Program-made: the position numbers and the translations under genes
Shown: positions 35,002 through 45,319 of the stretch, piece by piece
How the letters are laid out: the number at the start of each line of letters is the position of its first letter
Position numbering within the stretch: the stretch's first letter is position 1
Assembly: GCA_032622095.1 (NCBI GenBank)
Contig: CP136064.1
Span: 131,633,129-131,697,128, forward strand
Length of the DNA stretch: 64,000 bases
Source of the DNA: Siphonodentalium dalli
Taxonomy: Eukaryota; Mollusca; Scaphopoda; Gadilida; Siphonodentaliidae
Direction: 5' to 3'
The notes under the pieces: model-generated
Seen by the model: the letters and a program-made list of their open reading frames with translations, nothing else
The model's database searches: none
Told to the model about the DNA's origin: nothing

Positions 35002-35951
35002 AACACATACACAGATCTTTCAAAATATATAATAGATGAAGTCAGAGTCTCCAGAGTTATACCGGAACAAACACGTGTTTACGTCGTCTTGGGGGTCCAC
35101 GATGGGAGTCTGACTTCAATGCAATGTTATCGCTCGAAACACGTGTTTACTTCGTGTTGAGGTTCACGATGGGAGTCTGACAATTGTTATCGCTCGAAAT
35201 AGTACAACGGCTGGACAGATTGAGCTCAAACTTCCCATCTAGAGGTAAAATACCACGTACGATGTCGTCCACGCGTTTTCCAGAAGCTCCGAGCACCCGT
35301 ACTCCACTCCCAGTCATTAAAATCAGCTCAAACGGCACGGCCGGGGTTAATAACGTCATTATATATATATATGAAGTCAGAGTCTCCAGAGTTATACGGG
35401 AACAAACACGTGTTTACGTCGTCTTGGGGGTCCACGATGGGAGTCTGACTTCAATGCAATGTTATCGCTCGAAACACGTGTTTACTTCGTGTTGAGGTTC
35501 ACGATGGGAGTCTGACAATTGTTATCGCTCGAAATAGTACATTAGGACGGGTACGAAATGCATTTATCTCGATTAAAAAGGCAGATCTCGGAAACGGGTG
35601 GAGCTATCGACTTGAAAATTGCAATGTGAATGTATCTTGCGCCGGGTACAAATTTTATCGGGTCGCCGAGCCCATGCGACGCCCGTGCAGCGCATGCGCA
35701 GACGAGATATCGGAAACGGGTGGAGCTATCGACTTGAAATTTGCTATGTGAATGTATCTTGGGCCGGGTACAAATTTGATCGGGTCGCCGAGTCCGTGCG
35801 AAGCCAGCTTCGCGCATGCGCAGACCAGATCTCGGAAACGGGTGGAGCTACCGGGTACAATTTTTTCTTATTGAAACGCGTGGAGCTAAAAATAAAAAAA
35901 ATATATAAACAATGTTTCGGACAAGCCGCCGGTGGCGGGCTAACCTGCTAG
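33947..35951 (+). mobile_element. Array unit 17: family A subtype IIa with nested family C
   Basis: Without the 872-bp insertion at 34,165-35,036 it is about 1,133 bp, the length of unit 14, and the two halves join exactly. A terminus CTAG at 35,948-35,951. Confidence 0.9.
34165..35036 (-). mobile_element. Nested family C Helitron, reverse orientation
   Basis: On the minus strand: TCTATTATATATTTTGAAAG, a GT-rich tract, GATGGACTCGAAAACGAC, a middle part matching 62.64-62.77 kb, two to three 122-bp-type modules and the hairpin CCCGGACGAAGTCGGG, TCACCTT, CTAG. It sits between A and T of ATATATA|TGAAG with no duplicated or lost base relative to units 11-14. 872 bp, non-coding. Confidence 0.92.
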
Positions 35952-36894
35952 TACTATATATTTTGAGAACTCCGTATATATATGTGTGTATATGTGTACT
36001 TCATAGAATCGAAAAAGGCTGGTCGGATCGAGCTCAAATTTCGTATATAAGTTTAAAAACCCACGGACACCGTAGTTGTCGTGTTTTCAGAGCCCCCGTT
36101 CTCCAATCTCAGTCACAAAAAACGGTACTGCGGTGGTTAATCAAGTGATAATTTAATGAGCGTTTGTTTTTGACGCATCTCTATAAAGAGCGTGTGTTTA
36201 CCATTCAACGTTATTAGCATCTGCAGAGAGATATACGGGAACAATACTTTTGAGTGGTTTCCTATGCGGGGAGATTTATTGGATGCCATAGTACTCTTAC
36301 AATATGTATGACACTTAGGTCAGGGCTTAGGGGGGGGGGGTAGTTAGTGTGGATATAGGCATAATGCTTCTCAGAAATCCCGGTTACAAACCAACACTCA
36401 CAATTTCGTCTTTTGCATCAGATACCAACACCTCGACCGATCGGGACGAAACTTGGTACGTGAGTGTAGTTTGACCAGGTGGTCGTCCTTGTCGTATTGG
36501 CGAGCCCGTGCGACGCCCGTGTGGCGCATGCGCAGACGAGATCTCGGAAACGGGTGGAGCTATCGACTTGAAATTTGGTATGTGAATGTATCTTGCCCCG
36601 GATACGAATTGTATCGGGTCGCCGAGCCCGTGCGACGCCAGCTTCGCGCATGCGCAGACCATATATCGGAAACGGGTGGAGCTATCGACTTGAAATTTGG
36701 TTTTAGAATAGCCCGGACAACGTCGGGCTCAACAATTTTTCATCGGGTCAGTTCTTTCCGCCCGATGTACCTTAAATCTTTTAGGGACGGGTACCATAAT
36801 TTCTCTTGATTAAAAGGGCACAATTAACTCGTTGAAAAGCCAAAAAAATGTCATGTTTCTGATGAACGCCGCCAGTGGCGGGCTAACATGCTAG
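35952..36894 (+). mobile_element. Array unit 18: A/B/A chimera
   Basis: The first 760 bp follow unit 6 (A head joined to B modules). The B hairpin is present (36,710-36,729) but is followed by CAACAA instead of CATCGG-CTAG. The sequence then runs into a family A tail and ends at the A hairpin and CTAG (36,891-36,894). Confidence 0.85.
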
Positions 36895-37740
36895 TCTACT
36901 ATATATTTTGAGAACTCCGTATATATATGTGTGTATATGGCAGGTCGGATCGAGCTCAAATTTCGTATATAAGTGTAAAAACACACAGGATCGTCAACGT
37001 CGCACTTTGGACAAGCTCTGAGCACTCCTTGATCCTTAAAGTGCGACCTTCGTTTGGATACAATGGGTTTCGCTATCGATTCGCTCGCGACCCAAGAGGC
37101 GTAACTCGACATTTTTTATATCTATATGTATATTTTTATATCAATATTCACTTCAAACTGCTAAACCCGTTGAGCCAAAACTTGCTAATACCTCGCAAAA
37201 TATAGAATTTACATTTTCTGATATATTCATTTTTTGTTACGGCTGAAAATCTTAGTCTATTTCCGATACATTCATATTTTAAAACTATAAACTTACACCC
37301 CTCAATTCGTGCTAACTCACGCAGCTTATCTGGCTGCTGAAAGTTCAGTAAATACGAGGCATTGTGATACGTCCCCGAATCTGACGGGACTTCCACTGCC
37401 TTGTCCCTTGACCATCTCGTAAAGGTGGGGTCACCCCCAAGCCGTGAATGCCAACAACAACAACATTTTTGGCGAGAAAATAATTATTAAAAATTACTAA
37501 ATCCACACAATGCTATTTTCTCTTTACGGCAATGTGAGAATCTTCGGGTGGCCCCCAAGCCGTGAATGCCAACAACAACAACATTGTTGGCATACCTCTT
37601 TTAGGGACGGGTATCATAATTCCTCTTGATTAAAAAGACAGAATTAACTCATTGGAAAACAAAAAATGCGTGTTGTGTGATTCTTATGTCTGTCGTTCCT
37701 ATGAACGGGGAATTTTTCATCGGGTCAGTTTTTTCCGCAA
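36895..37740 (+). mobile_element. Array unit 19: family A 5' end, no 3' end
   Basis: Starts TCTACTATATATTTTGAG and follows family A to about 36,980. It then carries sequence not seen elsewhere, GTGAATGCCAACAACAAC repeats (about 37,443 and 37,563), and a family A stretch (TTAGGGACGGGTA, CTATGAACGGGG). It fades near 37,740 without hairpin or CTAG. Confidence 0.65.
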
Positions 37741-38396
37741 CATGCTATTTATTCTATAAAGTAGCTGAGGAAATATCCCGATGTGGGTTGAAAATTTGGA
37801 GCATTAGCCTCGAAATCACAACTTATGAGTATTACGGTTCTATTTCAAGGAAATCACGGCTGCTTACATGATATTTATTCGAACGATTTCTGCACTTTGG
37901 GCTCATATAGTTGTTTGTAACAAACGTTTAAAAACTCGACAATGATTGTAGTGTATGTTATCTACTTAATCCAGCATGGACATTAAGAAATAAGAGTATA
38001 GCTATCTAGTATAACACAAGATTAGAATTACTTTAGTAAAATGTAACTGATTACTTTTCGATTACATCCGATTAATGTTTTTAGTTTCCAGCCATTTTGA
38101 TCCCATAGTAATAAATAATGAAATAACAAAATTAAAATATCAAATTTTATTTAATACAAACATCACTATATTATTTGTAAACAGGGAATGTTTGAACAAT
38201 TAAAACAAGCAAGAAATAAGCACATAAGTACACAAACATATTGGGAATAGACCATATTTTATGTGGATTTATTTCGTTAACATAGTTTTCATTTTGTTCT
38301 TGCCATCCAAAATATCATCGAGTGAAATGTTAATACGCTGGTATATGGTTAGCTGACTTTGTTTAATTGTTTATTTCTCTGGTTCCATTACAACAT
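37741..38396. other. No recognisable feature
   Basis: AT-rich unique-looking sequence between the array and the LINE-3 tail. Confidence 0.4.
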
Positions 38397-38488
38397 TGTA
38401 AGCAAGTAAGTAAATATTTTATTATGGCATATCATCATAAAATGTGTTACACATATATAATTAAATAATAAACAATAATATGTCATAT

Positions 38489-38528
38489 GGTGGTGGCATG
38501 ACCATCTGGTCGTCTTCCTGCCGCCACC
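38489..38528 (-). promoter_or_regulatory. LINE-3 3'-UTR hairpin (AGGAAGAC type)
   Basis: Sense strand: GGTGGCGGC, AGGAAGAC, GACC-AGAT-GGTC, AT, GCCACCACC; 40 nt, one mismatch in the outer stem. Same plan as in LINE-1a and LINE-2. Confidence 0.8.
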
Positions 38529-38914
38529 ATTTGGAAATGGAAAATATGGACAAAAATATGGAAGATATACAAATTTATACAAAATTGGCATTTATGCAAA
38601 ATTGACATACTTGGTGGGGTTCAAATCATATAATATAATGAAATAATAATGACACGAGGCTTTGTGTGTGTCTGCGTTCTTTACAATTTGATTAAATTTT
38701 TTTAATCTTTAGCTATAAGGTTCAAAATAAAACTGTTCAAACTAGACAATGTTCTAATCAGTTTGCACCAAATAGTTAATATTTGCACTGAATATAGGCA
38801 CTCAACAACACAGAAGATAGGAAAAAAAAATATCTACATGCATATATACACATAAGCGCATACATACATGCATTTACATATATATATATATTCATCAGGC
38901 ACATCTTCTCATTT

Positions 38915-40882
38915 TTAAAAATTCATTTTACTAATGAGAGAAGGTCGTTTTATAGTTATAATTTCTTTCCTTATTGGAAGTTCAATTCCAAAAGTTAGAG
39001 TTAATTCTATCTTTTTAGTACAATCTGGACAAAACTTGTTTTTACACTTAATATTCGAAGAATAATTGTCAATAATTGATTTGGTAAATTTGTTCTTAAA
39101 GCCTGGCTTTGATTGGATATTCTGTAGAGTAACGTCAAGAGTGTTCCAAATTTTTGGAAATACATGGAGGGGTAGTTTTTCAGTGAATTTAATGCGAGCC
39201 CTTGTTTCCTGTATTTTTCCTGAGGACCTAGTACTCATACTCGGATGTTTATATATTCTAAAACTATTAACAAATGATTTGGGAACATTTACATATTTCC
39301 AGTCGTGCATAAATAGACATATCCGATGCATATACTCATCCTGCAGCTTCAAAATGTTATTAGATTTAAATAATGGTTCGGTGTGACTATTGTAGCGTTT
39401 TTTATTAATAGCTCGAATTGCCTTTTTCTGAAGTACAATAACTTGATTTTGAGTACTCGCATTTCCCCATAACTCAATTCCATAAAGAATGTGAGAATGT
39501 ACTAAGGTAAGATATAGCATTCTAAGACAATCGAAAGAAAGGAAATTTTTTACTCGATTTATAGCATAAAGAGAATTAGACATTTTCGCACAAACAGCTT
39601 TCACATGGTATTCAAATGTCAGATGTTCATCTATGTGAATACCTAAAAATTTGAAAGATTTTTCTTGACAATCGGATCCTATCCTTTCAATCGGCTGTTT
39701 ATTTATATTCAACATTCTATTTGCAACTAAATACGGGCCATTTATTGGTTGTATCACCATATATTTAGTCTTATTTGTATTTAATGATAGTTTGTTTGCT
39801 CTACACCAAGTACTCAATTTTTCAAGCTCTTTGTTGAAGTAGTCATACAAATAATCAAGGTTGTGATGTGAAGAATACACAGTTGTGTCATCAGCAAAGG
39901 ATAAAAGTGATAGGTTATTAGATCTGTGCATATCATTAACATAGACCAAAAAAAGAATCGGACCTGCAACAGATCCCTGGGGGACTCCACATGTAATTGG
40001 AAGTTTAGAAGAAACCATACCTTCCAGTTCCACACATTGGTATCTATTTGTCAGATAATTTCTAAACCACTCATTGGCTTTGCCTCTTATTCCATAAGAA
40101 TCGAGTTTATTTAGCAAAATTTCATGATTTATTGTGTCAAAAGCTTTGGAAAAATCAATAAATACAGATAGCGTACAATCTTTATCCTTCTTATCATTAT
40201 TCAAACCCACATCATAGAGTAGCTTCAAAATTGGATGAATTGTTGAATGATCTTTTCTAAACCCATATTGATTATGATAGACAGTATCATGTTTATTTAA
40301 AAAAACAACTAGTCTGTGACATACAATCTTTTCTAAGATTTTAGAAAAAATGGGCAGAATACTTATTGGGCGATAATTTCCCATTATCTTTTGGTCGCCT
40401 GATTTGAAGAGGGGTATAACTTTTGCTATCTTCATGTCTTCTGGAACAATTCCTGTTTCCATTGAGAGATTGAAAATATGACATACGGGTTGTGAAATTT
40501 CCGAGATAACTTTCTTCATAATGAAAGAGCTAAGACCATCTTTGTCAATGCTGTGCTTCCCTTTACTTAAGGAAACCGTTGTATGAATTTCTTCCGGTGT
40601 AGTGGGATGAAAAAAGATTGTTTCACTACAAGGTGTAGGTAAGTATGAAGAGTATTTGTTACAAGTTTGTGATATTTTCTCAGCCGCAGTAGCGCCAATG
40701 GTAGAAAAATATTCATTAAAGGCGTCAGCAGCTTCTTTCCTATTTCTACTTTCGACACCCCCAATAATGAATGACATGGGATATTCTAATTTTTTAGATC
40801 TTTGTTGCATTATCTCACCAATCAGTTTCCATGTTTTTTTCATATTATGTTTATATTCATTTATCATATTTTTATAGTACAA
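38915..40882 (-). CDS. LINE-3 ORF2 reverse transcriptase (partial, 655 codons open)
   Basis: Non-LTR reverse transcriptase for target-primed reverse transcription of its own RNA. Residues counted from the first Met: NYRPISILP 169-177, QYGFRKDHST about 205-214, FIDFSKAFDTINH 241-253, GVPQGS 299-304, catalytic FADDTT 329-334, FLGIHIDEHLTF near 400, thumb/connection region following, and C-terminal CKNKFCPDC 613-621. No frameshift or stop is seen. A complete protein of this group would start several hundred residues earlier with an APE-type endonuclease; that part is missing. The first Met is an accident of truncation, since the frame continues upstream to about 40,985. Plus-strand frames here are shadows. 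The exact clade (Crack, Daphne, CR1) cannot be settled by eye. Confidence 0.9.
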   Translation of the reverse strand: MYYKNMINEYKHNMKKTWKLIGEIMQQRSKKLEYPMSFIIGGVESRNRKEAADAFNEYFSTIGATAAEKISQTCNKYSSYLPTPCSETIFFHPTTPEEIHTTVSLSKGKHSIDKDGLSSFIMKKVISEISQPVCHIFNLSMETGIVPEDMKIAKVIPLFKSGDQKIMGNYRPISILPIFSKILEKIVCHRLVVFLNKHDTVYHNQYGFRKDHSTIHPILKLLYDVGLNNDKKDKDCTLSVFIDFSKAFDTINHEILLNKLDSYGIRGKANEWFRNYLTNRYQCVELEGMVSSKLPITCGVPQGSVAGPILFLVYVNDMHRSNNLSLLSFADDTTVYSSHHNLDYLYDYFNKELEKLSTWCRANKLSLNTNKTKYMVIQPINGPYLVANRMLNINKQPIERIGSDCQEKSFKFLGIHIDEHLTFEYHVKAVCAKMSNSLYAINRVKNFLSFDCLRMLYLTLVHSHILYGIELWGNASTQNQVIVLQKKAIRAINKKRYNSHTEPLFKSNNILKLQDEYMHRICLFMHDWKYVNVPKSFVNSFRIYKHPSMSTRSSGKIQETRARIKFTEKLPLHVFPKIWNTLDVTLQNIQSKPGFKNKFTKSIIDNYSSNIKCKNKFCPDCTKKIELTLTFGIELPIRKEIITIKRPSLISKMNF

Positions 40883-40990
40883 GGTCTTACTTGCTCGTTT
40901 TATTTTATTAAAAAGTTTACAAAATTCTTTGTATTCTGTTACATTAGATACATTGAGATGACTATGTATAGATGATGCATTTATCTAAAT

Positions 40991-41211
40991 AACCAAATTG
41001 TACAAGTAAGCCCAAAATAGAGTTAAAAAGAACTTTCATTACAAACTGTTTACCGGAAATCGACTGCACGGCTAAATCGACTCGAACTCACTTTATCATT
41101 CATACTGCTACATATGCAATGACAATTGTGTGCAAAATTAAATTAAAAAATGTGTTTTGGAAATTAGTGCATTAAATTATATATATGTATATATATACAT
41201 GTAGGGATCCC
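40991..41211. other. No recognisable feature
   Basis: AT-rich spacer between LINE-3 and a SINE-like repeat. Confidence 0.4.
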
Positions 41212-41560
41212 CGGTGGCTCAGTCAGTAAGGATTATGATGTAATAGACTGCCAAGAAGTGACGTGTTCCCAAGTAAATAGAGATTACACAGGGTGTCGTA
41301 TGGTGGCGCACATGACATCCAAATTCAGTTGACCGCCGTCCATTTTGGATCGGGTGGGGTTTGTGGTGAATATTTAGGGTGGCTGGGGGCACGTTAGAGC
41401 ACCCGTTGTTTGACCTAAATATATAAAGGAACCGAGAAATGGCATGTATCACCTATTTGAAGCCCACGTTTTTTCGTATAAGTTGAATACAAGCTGAAAA
41501 TGCGGCTTTTTGAAAGTGGTGGCCATTTGGAAAACAAGTGGCGGCCTTGGTTTGTTGGGG
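41212..41560 (+). repeat. SINE-like repeat, copy 1
   Basis: The head CCCCGGTGGCTCAGTCAGTAAG resembles a tRNA-type A box; a weak B-box candidate (GTGTTCCCAAGT) follows about 45 bp later. The body contains CCGTCCATTTTGGATCGG, GACCTAAAT, CGAGAAATGGCATG and GTTGAATACAAGCTGAAAA, all of which reappear inverted at 47 kb. The tRNA origin is suggestive only. Confidence 0.5.
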
Positions 41561-42621
41561 AAAAACAGTCATTCATGCCAAATTACATGCTTTGCGTCAC
41601 AATAAACTGAACGATTCTGTTACTACTGTTGACACATACTTATATATATAAGAATGATGTGTAAGTTAGTGTAACTCACCGAATTGATCATAAGTGGTGT
41701 AAAATCAACATAATGCATATTTTGTAGTGTTTACTTTGTTATTTTCACGAATCCTTCCAAATAATAGTCATAGTATTTCCCGTACAGAACCGATTAAATT
41801 GGGAGAGAACCGACTCGATCGAGATATATCACAATTTGAGGTGTTCGTCGTTGTTATGACTCGCAAAATGGGATTTTCATTTTGTTTACATTATTTGGGA
41901 CAACAGATTATTAGGGGAATGGAAACATTAATCGCAATCTAGATTGCTCAAAAATTTCGTTTTAACTGTCAAGAACTCTGGAAAAACACAGGGGCCTGTA
42001 ACGCGCTCCGCTGTCCGCCCCCCTTTTGCGCTGCCCATATACGCCGCTGCTATATACGCGCCTGCTTCACGCTAATGGTATAATAATAGCACAAGGGTAA
42101 CTGTAGAAATTCACCTTTTTACCATCACTCGCCGATCGATCAAATATAGATCATTCACACCAGTAATGCCACAGATATAACCACGGATGTATCGGCGAAG
42201 AATTCATCTTTCAATCAATACCACAAACTCCCATCAAAACCATTCATATACATAGCATTTGATAATTTTTTAACCACCGAATATTGTCTCCGAAGACCGT
42301 AAATTTTCATTTTGATCCGGCTCAGAACAAAATGTCCGAAATCTTCCTATAACTTCACCCCCGCGCGGCTCACTATAATTAAAAATCGGCCAAACGATCA
42401 ACTAAACGTTTAGCGCTCAGTGATTTCTTGTCGGCTAATAATTTATTTACTCATACAAATCAACAGATCGTCAGTAAACAATTTCTATAGAGGAGAAATC
42501 TGTCGATAATTGCAACTTTAAAAAAAAAATTGGTCAAGTCACAAAGTTCCTATAGCCAATACAGCCAATCACCGCTCAGTGTTTGAATCGAGGTCAGGTC
42601 ATAATGAATATTAAAATGATC
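41561..42621. other. No recognisable feature
   Basis: Spacer with a GC-richer patch near 42,000. A 71-codon frame at 41,727 has no recognised motif. Confidence 0.4.
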
Positions 42622-43094
42622 TTTATTGCAATCGACGTGGCTAAACGACTAGCCCCATGCGTCCGAAATGCAATTATCTCGATTAAAAAGGCAGAATTGA
42701 TATAAGAAGCGTTTGTTTACAATTCAACGCAACCTTATCGCTCGAAATATTATGCAGAGAGATTTCACGACGGGATTAATTGACTGTCCGCTCTTTTCGG
42801 GGACTACGGGGAAGTTTAGGACGGGTACCATGAATTAACTCATTGAAAAACAAAGAATGCGTTGTCTGTCGTTCTTAGGAAGGGGGGATTTCATCGGGTC
42901 AATTAGAATAAAAATTAAATAAATATAAAAAAAATTCAAAAAAACATAAATTAAATTTAAAAAACATTAAATTAATATTAAAAAAAATATAAAATTATAT
43001 ATTAAAATTAAAAAAAATATATAAATAATTGTTTTTTTTTTTTTTAAATGTCATGTTTCTGACCAACCACGCCAGTGGCGGGCTAACCTGCTAG
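42622..43094 (+). mobile_element. Second array, unit 1: family A Helitron, 5' truncated
   Basis: Begins at CTTTATTGCAATCGACGTGG, the same internal point where the 13.6-kb fragment begins. It continues through the TATCGCTCGAAATATTATGC box and ends with the CGCCAGTGGCG hairpin and CTAG (43,091-43,094). Confidence 0.85.
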
Positions 43095-43908
43095 TCTACT
43101 ATATATTTTGAGACTTCCGTATATATGTGTGTATATATGTGTGTATATATGTGGGTACTTCATAGAATCGAAAACGCGTGTACAGATTGAGCTCAAATTT
43201 CGTATATAAGTGTAAAATCCACGGACACCGTCGTGTTCGCGTTTTGGAGAAGCTTAGAGCACCTCTTCTCCATTCCCAATCATCAAAATCACCGCAAACG
43301 CAACTTCGGTGGTTAAGGCATCAACGATCTTTATATTGACCATATTCGGAGGTGTTAAGGATTAACGCTCTTTATTGCAATGGACGTGGCTAAACGAATG
43401 ACCCCATGCGTCCGAAATACGGATGCGCGACGAAATGCAATTATCTCGATTAAAAAGGCAGAATTGATCTAATCAGCGTTTGTTTACAATTCAACGCAAC
43501 GCTATCGCTCGAAATATTATGCAGAGAGAGTTCACGACGGGACAAACAATGCGTTGTATGTCGTTCCTATAGGAAGGGGGGATTTCATCGGGTCAATTCG
43601 GGGACTAATCTAGGAACGGGGATGTTTAGGACGGGTACCATGAATTATCTCATTGAAAAACAAACAATGCGTTGTCTGTCGTTCCTAGGAAGGGGGGATT
43701 TCATTGGGTCAATTTTTCCGCCAGAAACAAAAAATTCATTTAAAAAATTAATTAAAACAATTTAAAATTAAAAACATTTAAAAATAATTAATTAAATTTT
43801 AAAAAACATTAAATTAATATTAAAAAATTCCAAAAAAATAAAAACAAAATAATTTAAAAAAATGTCATGTTTCTGACCAACCACGCCAGTGGCGGGCTAA
43901 CCTGCTAG
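43095..43908 (+). mobile_element. Second array, unit 2: full-length family A Helitron
   Basis: A good reference copy of subtype I, 814 bp: TCTACTATATATTTTGAGAC, CGCGTGTACAGATTGAGCTC, CCGAAATACGGATG, TATCGCTCGAAATATTATGC, TAGGAAGGGGGGATTTCAT, A-rich tract, AATGTCATGTTTCTGACC, hairpin, CTAG. Non-coding. Confidence 0.9.
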
Positions 43909-44719
43909 TCTCCTATATATTTTGAGAACTACGTATATATATAAATATATGTGTCCTCTATAGAATCTAAAACGGCTGGCTCGATTGAGCTCAAACTTCC
44001 CATCTAATGGTAAAATCCCACGGGAATCGTCTTCGCGGCGTTTTGGAGAAGCCCTGAGTACTCATTCTCCACTCTCAGTCATCAAAATCACCGTCCTCGG
44101 CACTGCGGGGGTTAAGGCAATCACGCTCTTTATATTGATCAAATTTGGCGTTGTTAACCGAGTAACGCTCTTTATTGCCATCGGCGTTGCTAAACGGTCA
44201 CCCTATGCGTACGAATGCGTACGCACCGGAACCGGAATGCATTTATCTTGATTAAAAAGGCAGAATTAACTCATTGGAAAACAACAAATGCGTGTCGTGT
44301 GATTCTTATGTCTGTCGTTCCTATGAACGGGGGAGATTTTCATCGAAACATACATCTTTTAGGGACGGGTACCATAATTTCTCTTGATTAAAAAGGCAGA
44401 ATTAACTCATTGAAAAACAAAAAATGCGTGTTGTGTGATTCTTATGTCTGTCGTTCTTAGGGAGGGGGGAGAATTTCATCGGGTTAGTTTTTCCGCCCTA
44501 GGGACGGGTACCATCATTTCTCTTGACCTTAAAAATGATAAATTCAAGGTCAAATCGGGTCAAATTAAAAAACAAAAAATTAAATTGAAAAATTAAAAAT
44601 TAAAATTAACTCATTGAAAAACAAAAAAAATCGGGTAAAATTGAAAACAAAAAATTAAATTAATGAAAAACAAAAATATGTTTCTGACAATTGCCGCCAG
44701 TGGCGGGCTAACCTGCTAG
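43909..44719 (+). mobile_element. Second array, unit 3: diverged family A Helitron
   Basis: 5' TCTCCTATATATTTTGAG; 811 bp; interior related to unit 2 but clearly diverged, with the ATTAACTCATTG box repeated. 3' hairpin CCGCCAGTGGCGG, CTAG (44,716-44,719). Confidence 0.85.
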
Positions 44720-45319
44720 ACTATTATATATTTTTGGAAGATCTGTTTGTGTGTTTGTGTGTGTGTGTAATCGATGAACTCGAAAACGGCCGACCCGATT
44801 TCAATGAAACTTGGTATGTGGGGGTATTTTCGGCCGGGGGGGGGGGGGACACAGGCCTATTGATTTGCCCGTGCGACGTTACCTTGACCTTGAACTCGGG
44901 GTCATTTCAAGGTCAAACGCCCGAATATCACGGGATTTCGATGAAACTTGGTATGTGGGGGTACTTTCGTATGGGGAGTCTCATAATCATATTCATTTGC
45001 CCGTGCGACGTGACATTGACCTTGAAATCGGGTCAATTCAAGGTCAAATCGCCAATTTTGATGGTATTTCGACGAAATTTTATACATAGGGTTACTTTTG
45101 TCCACTTGGTGTTTCGTGACCCTGACCTGACCTTGACCTTCAAAATGATCAATTCAAGGTCAAATCGGGTAAAACCGGATGGATTTCGACGGGTAATTTT
45201 GTCGGGTACTTTTGTTCGGGCAGTGTTTCGGACGAGTCAAATCGTGACCCCACTTGACATTGGCCTTCAAAATAGACAATTCAAGGTCAAAGCCCGGACG
45301 AAGTCGGGTCACCTTCTAG
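44720..45319 (+). mobile_element. Second array, unit 4: family C Helitron
   Basis: Begins ACTATTATATATTTTTGG on the base after CTAG (expected first bases TCT are altered), then a GT tract, GATGAACTCGAAAACGGC and repeated TTCAAGGTCAAA / GACCTTGAA words, which are mutually inverted. Ends with CCCGGACGAAGTCGGG, TCACCTT, CTAG (45,316-45,319). A 217-codon open frame crosses it but consists of these repeats and is not considered a gene. Confidence 0.85.

Larger units (their letters stand above)
38397..40990 (-). mobile_element. LINE-3: 5'-truncated Jockey/CR1-group LINE
   Basis: Minus-strand element with coding part 40,985-38,915 and a 3' UTR of about 520 bp, ending in AATAAAATATTTACTTACTT plus a TTAC-type tail near 38,400. 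The coding frame is open from the truncation point onward (IHSHLNVSNVTEYKEFCKLF precedes the first Met), so the copy lost its endonuclease half on insertion and has not decayed much. It is the youngest LINE in the window. No clear target duplication found. Confidence 0.85.

Noticed and set aside
21354-36809. Dozens of 60-170-codon frames on both strands, many starting MREAG or MVRV
   Set aside because: They recur at the 122-bp module spacing, overlap on both strands and follow the repeat, not codon constraint. They are by-products of GC-rich modules in non-coding Helitrons.
41212-41290. Functional tRNA gene
   Set aside because: A-box-like head only; no good B box, no cloverleaf with a 7-bp acceptor stem. 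SINE-type origin is more likely.
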